Positions 13,714 through 15,568 of a stretch of 15,568 nucleotides of DNA are shown piece by piece (position 1 is the first letter of the stretch; every line of letters begins with the position of its first letter). A program made the position numbers and the translations under genes. The notes under the pieces were generated by a model. That model was not told the DNA's origin. It ran no database searches and worked only from the letters and a program-made list of their open reading frames with translations. Origin of the DNA: an uncultured Bacteroidales bacterium (GTDB lineage: Bacteria; Bacteroidota; Bacteroidia; Bacteroidales; Bacteroidaceae); NCBI GenBank assembly GCA_937896105.1, contig CALBKR010000413.1, forward strand, positions 1 through 15,568, read 5' to 3'.

Positions 13714-14550
13714 ATGATACACTCCATAAATGTGCGCGGCAGGCTGATGCTGCTCGACAAGCCGGTGGTTATGGGAATACTGAATGTCACCGATGACTCG
13801 TTCTACGACGAGTCAAGGCTGGCATCGCCCGATGCTTTGGTGCGTCGCGCAAAGGGGATGCTCGATGCAGGTGCGGCAATTCTTGACATCGGTGCCTGCT
13901 CGACCCGTCCAGGGAGCGAACCTGTTACGCAGGAAACGGAGATGGCAAGGCTGCACGCTGCACTTGAATTGCTCGACAAGGAACTGCCAGGTGCGGTGGT
14001 GTCGGTCGATACCTTCAGGGGGACTGTGGCAAGAGAGTGTGTGGATAACCATAATGTGGCTATTATAAACGATGTTTCGGGCTTTGAATGGGATAGCTCG
14101 ATGTTTGATGCTGTGGCGGCGCTCCGTGTGCCGTATGTTCTCACCCATTCGGTGGGTTTTGCCGGCGAGGATGTGCAGTACAGCAGTTTCCTGCCGCAGG
14201 TGCTGGAGCGCCTTGCGTCGAAATTGTGGCAGCTGCGTCAGGCCGGCGTAGCCGATGTGATAGTTGACCCTGGCTTCGGCTTTGGCAAGAGTATGGAGCA
14301 GAACTATGAGATGCTGGCGTCGTTGCGCGATTTCAGTATTCTCGAGGCTCCGTTGCTTGTGGGGCTGTCGCGAAAGTTGATGATTACACGTTTGCTTGGC
14401 ATTGAGCCGGGTGATGCTTTGGCGGTAACAACGGCACTTAATCTTCAGGCACTTGCCGGTGGGGCGAATATTCTGAGGGTGCACGATGTAAAGGAGGCTG
14501 TGCAGGCCGTTGAACTGGCTCGGGCTTTGAATTTTTATAATGTGATATAA
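13714..14550 (+). CDS. folP: Dihydropteroate synthase, 278 aa
   Basis: Joins 6-hydroxymethyl-dihydropterin diphosphate and p-aminobenzoate in folate synthesis; cytosolic TIM barrel. Motifs in order: Gly-Ile-Leu-Asn-Val-Thr-Asp-Asp-Ser-Phe (21-30), Asp-Ile-Gly-Ala-Cys-Ser-Thr-Arg-Pro-Gly (58-67), Val-Ser-Val-Asp-Thr (96-100), Ile-Ile-Asn-Asp-Val-Ser-Gly (117-123), Asp-Pro-Gly-Phe-Gly-Phe-Gly-Lys (185-192), Gly-Leu-Ser-Arg-Lys (217-221) and Arg-Val-His-Asp-Val (255-259). Length is normal for the family. Two departures stand out: Asp27 replaces the usual Pro of loop 1 (Val-Thr-Pro-Asp-Ser-Phe), and Leu-Thr-His-Ser-Val-Gly (143-148) replaces the common Met-His-Met-x-Gly. The principal substrate-binding residues (Asp99, Asn119, Asp185, Lys221, Arg255, His257) are present, so activity is likely. 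cdaA follows after 11 nt. Confidence 0.95.
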   Translation: MIHSINVRGRLMLLDKPVVMGILNVTDDSFYDESRLASPDALVRRAKGMLDAGAAILDIGACSTRPGSEPVTQETEMARLHAALELLDKELPGAVVSVDTFRGTVARECVDNHNVAIINDVSGFEWDSSMFDAVAALRVPYVLTHSVGFAGEDVQYSSFLPQVLERLASKLWQLRQAGVADVIVDPGFGFGKSMEQNYEMLASLRDFSILEAPLLVGLSRKLMITRLLGIEPGDALAVTTALNLQALAGGANILRVHDVKEAVQAVELARALNFYNVI

Positions 14551-14561
14551 TATATATTAGG

Positions 14562-15329
14562 ATGTTTTTCGATTTTACCATAAAGGATGCGATAGATATA
14601 TTCCTGTTTGCCCTGATGCTTTACTATCTCTACAGGTTGATGAAGGAGTCGGGCTCGCTGAATATCTTTGTGGGAATAATGATGTTCCTCTTCGCCTGGG
14701 TGCTTGTGTCTAAGATTCTCGATATGCGCCTGCTCGGCTCGGTGTTCGACCAGATGATGAATGTGGGTTCTATTGCGCTTATCGTTATATTCCACGAAGA
14801 GATAAGGAACTTCTTCAAGAGTCTGGGTTCACGCCGCTACATAAAGTATATCGCGAAGATGTTCAGCCACAAGAGCGAGGCGCAGGATAGCTTGGTGATA
14901 CTGCCTGTAGTTATGGCCTGCAACAGTATGGCGCAGCAGAAGGTGGGCGCGCTGATTGTGATAGAGAGGAACGTGTCTCTGCAGGATGTGATAACAACCG
15001 GTGAGCCTATAAATTCCGATATAAGCCAGCGCCTTATCGAGGCTATCTTCTTCAAGAATGCTCCTTTGCACGATGGGGCGATGATAATACGCGGTGAGCG
15101 TATCGTCGCAGCGCAGTGTATCCTGCCTGTTTCCCATAACCTGAATATTCCCAAACGCCTTGGCTTGCGCCACCGCTCGGCAATGGGTGTTACCGAGATG
15201 TCCGATGCGATAGCGATTGTGGTGTCAGAGGAGACCGGTGGTATTTCTGTGGCGCACAAAGGAAAATTTTTCCTTAATCTCGATGCCCATAAGCTTGAAC
15301 AGCTGCTCACGGAACAGCTGCAGAGCTGA
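14562..15329 (+). CDS. cdaA: Diadenylate cyclase CdaA (c-di-AMP synthase), 255 aa
   Basis: Makes cyclic di-AMP from two ATP at the inner face of the membrane; this nucleotide controls potassium and osmolyte balance and cell-wall stress in bacteria that have it. Three N-terminal membrane segments (about 10-25, 33-52 and 62-78) are followed by a DAC domain with Leu-His-Asp-Gly-Ala (169-173) and Arg-His-Arg-Ser-Ala (203-207), the two nucleotide-binding signatures (the second is usually RHRAA). Length and architecture match the CdaA/DacA type rather than DisA. It starts 11 nt after folP, most likely co-transcribed; a folP-cdaA order is familiar from Bacteroidetes. An intrinsic terminator lies 7 nt after the stop. 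I do not see the CdaR or GlmM partners of Firmicutes nearby. Confidence 0.95.
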   Translation: MFFDFTIKDAIDIFLFALMLYYLYRLMKESGSLNIFVGIMMFLFAWVLVSKILDMRLLGSVFDQMMNVGSIALIVIFHEEIRNFFKSLGSRRYIKYIAKMFSHKSEAQDSLVILPVVMACNSMAQQKVGALIVIERNVSLQDVITTGEPINSDISQRLIEAIFFKNAPLHDGAMIIRGERIVAAQCILPVSHNLNIPKRLGLRHRSAMGVTEMSDAIAIVVSEETGGISVAHKGKFFLNLDAHKLEQLLTEQLQS

Positions 15330-15335
15330 AAAGGC

Positions 15336-15362
15336 AAAAAAGGGCAAAATGCCCTTTTTTTT
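15336..15362 (+). terminator. Intrinsic terminator after cdaA
   Basis: Arm AAAAAAGGGC (15336-15345), loop AAAAT and arm GCCCTTTTTT (15351-15360) end in a run of eight T residues. It closes the folP-cdaA unit. Confidence 0.9.
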
Positions 15363-15450
15363 ATTCCTGTTTAACTTGTTGAAAATCAAACCTGTTTTGT
15401 TTTTAGGCAAAAAAAGTGCGATTTTTTTTGAAAAAAAAGAGCGAAACTAT

Positions 15451-15481
15451 TTTGCAGTTCCAAAAAAACGCCATACCTTTG
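15451..15481 (+). promoter_or_regulatory. Strong Bacteroidetes-type promoter at the window end
   Basis: TTTG (15451-15454), exactly 19 nt, then TACCTTTG (15474-15481): a full consensus match. Several A- and T-runs lie just upstream (15410-15440) and could act as an UP-like element. It drives transcription towards the right edge of the window. Confidence 0.75.
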
Positions 15482-15568
15482 TCAACGCTTTCGGCATAAA
15501 ACGAGAGTTTTACTGGGAGCGCAATTAGATCCTTGACATCATTCCATACAGACAAGCAGTACAACCCT
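15482..15568 (+). other. Probable rRNA-operon leader (cut by the window edge)
   Basis: No protein start is convincing. GATCCTTGACATC (15529-15541) followed by ATACAGACAAGCAGTACAAC resembles the boxA-like segment (TTCTTTGACAT-type) and spacer that precede 16S rRNA in Bacteroidales. Together with the strong promoter and clean upstream terminator this suggests a 16S gene just beyond the edge. The 16S start itself is not in the window. Confidence 0.45.

Overview
The window reads as Bacteroidales DNA (Bacteroides/Prevotella/Muribaculaceae-like, probably a gut or oral commensal). The evidence is TTG-N19/20-TAnnTTTG promoters, no clear Shine-Dalgarno sites, secreted proteins with signal peptides and shared Lys-Lys-(Val/Ile)-Leu-Val-Lys C-terminal tails, and a folP-cdaA pair. 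The genus cannot be fixed from the sequence alone.

Left half (1-11300): a secretome island. Two paralogous M60-family (enhancin/mucin-type) zinc metalloproteases lie in tandem on the minus strand. The first (47-2761) looks intact. The second (3091-7024) is longer, with an extra N-terminal beta-trefoil-like module and extra C-terminal modules, but it is frameshifted. At the break (6211-6292) about 82 nt of the expected M60 sequence is replaced by a fragment that encodes the nucleophile elbow of an unrelated alpha/beta-hydrolase esterase. Divergent to it is a 1273-residue secreted protein (7418-11239) with two discoidin-like modules and a matching C-terminal tail. Extracellular attack on or binding to host glycoproteins is the simplest joint reading.

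The 3' ends of these three genes share a DNA-level module. The last codons and stop form one arm of a palindrome, and two of the genes are followed by near-identical GNRA-loop terminator hairpins. A 110-bp hairpin-rich repeat lies in two tandem copies after the third gene, and another copy starts right after the stop of the first. A separate 24-bp inverted repeat sits just upstream of the promoter of the first protease gene.

Middle (11300-13550): noncoding repeats, then a minus-strand three-gene operon encoding an HprK-related kinase, an S26B-like Ser/His/Asp peptidase and a PqqD-like (RRE fold) protein. The first two genes overlap by ATGA and the third follows after 17 nt. This looks like a compact post-translational-modification or export cassette without a visible substrate or precursor gene; its function is unknown to me.

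Right end (13550-15568): divergent promoters separate that operon from folP (dihydropteroate synthase) and cdaA (diadenylate cyclase), which end at a clear terminator. A strong promoter follows, with a leader resembling the start of an rRNA operon running off the window edge.
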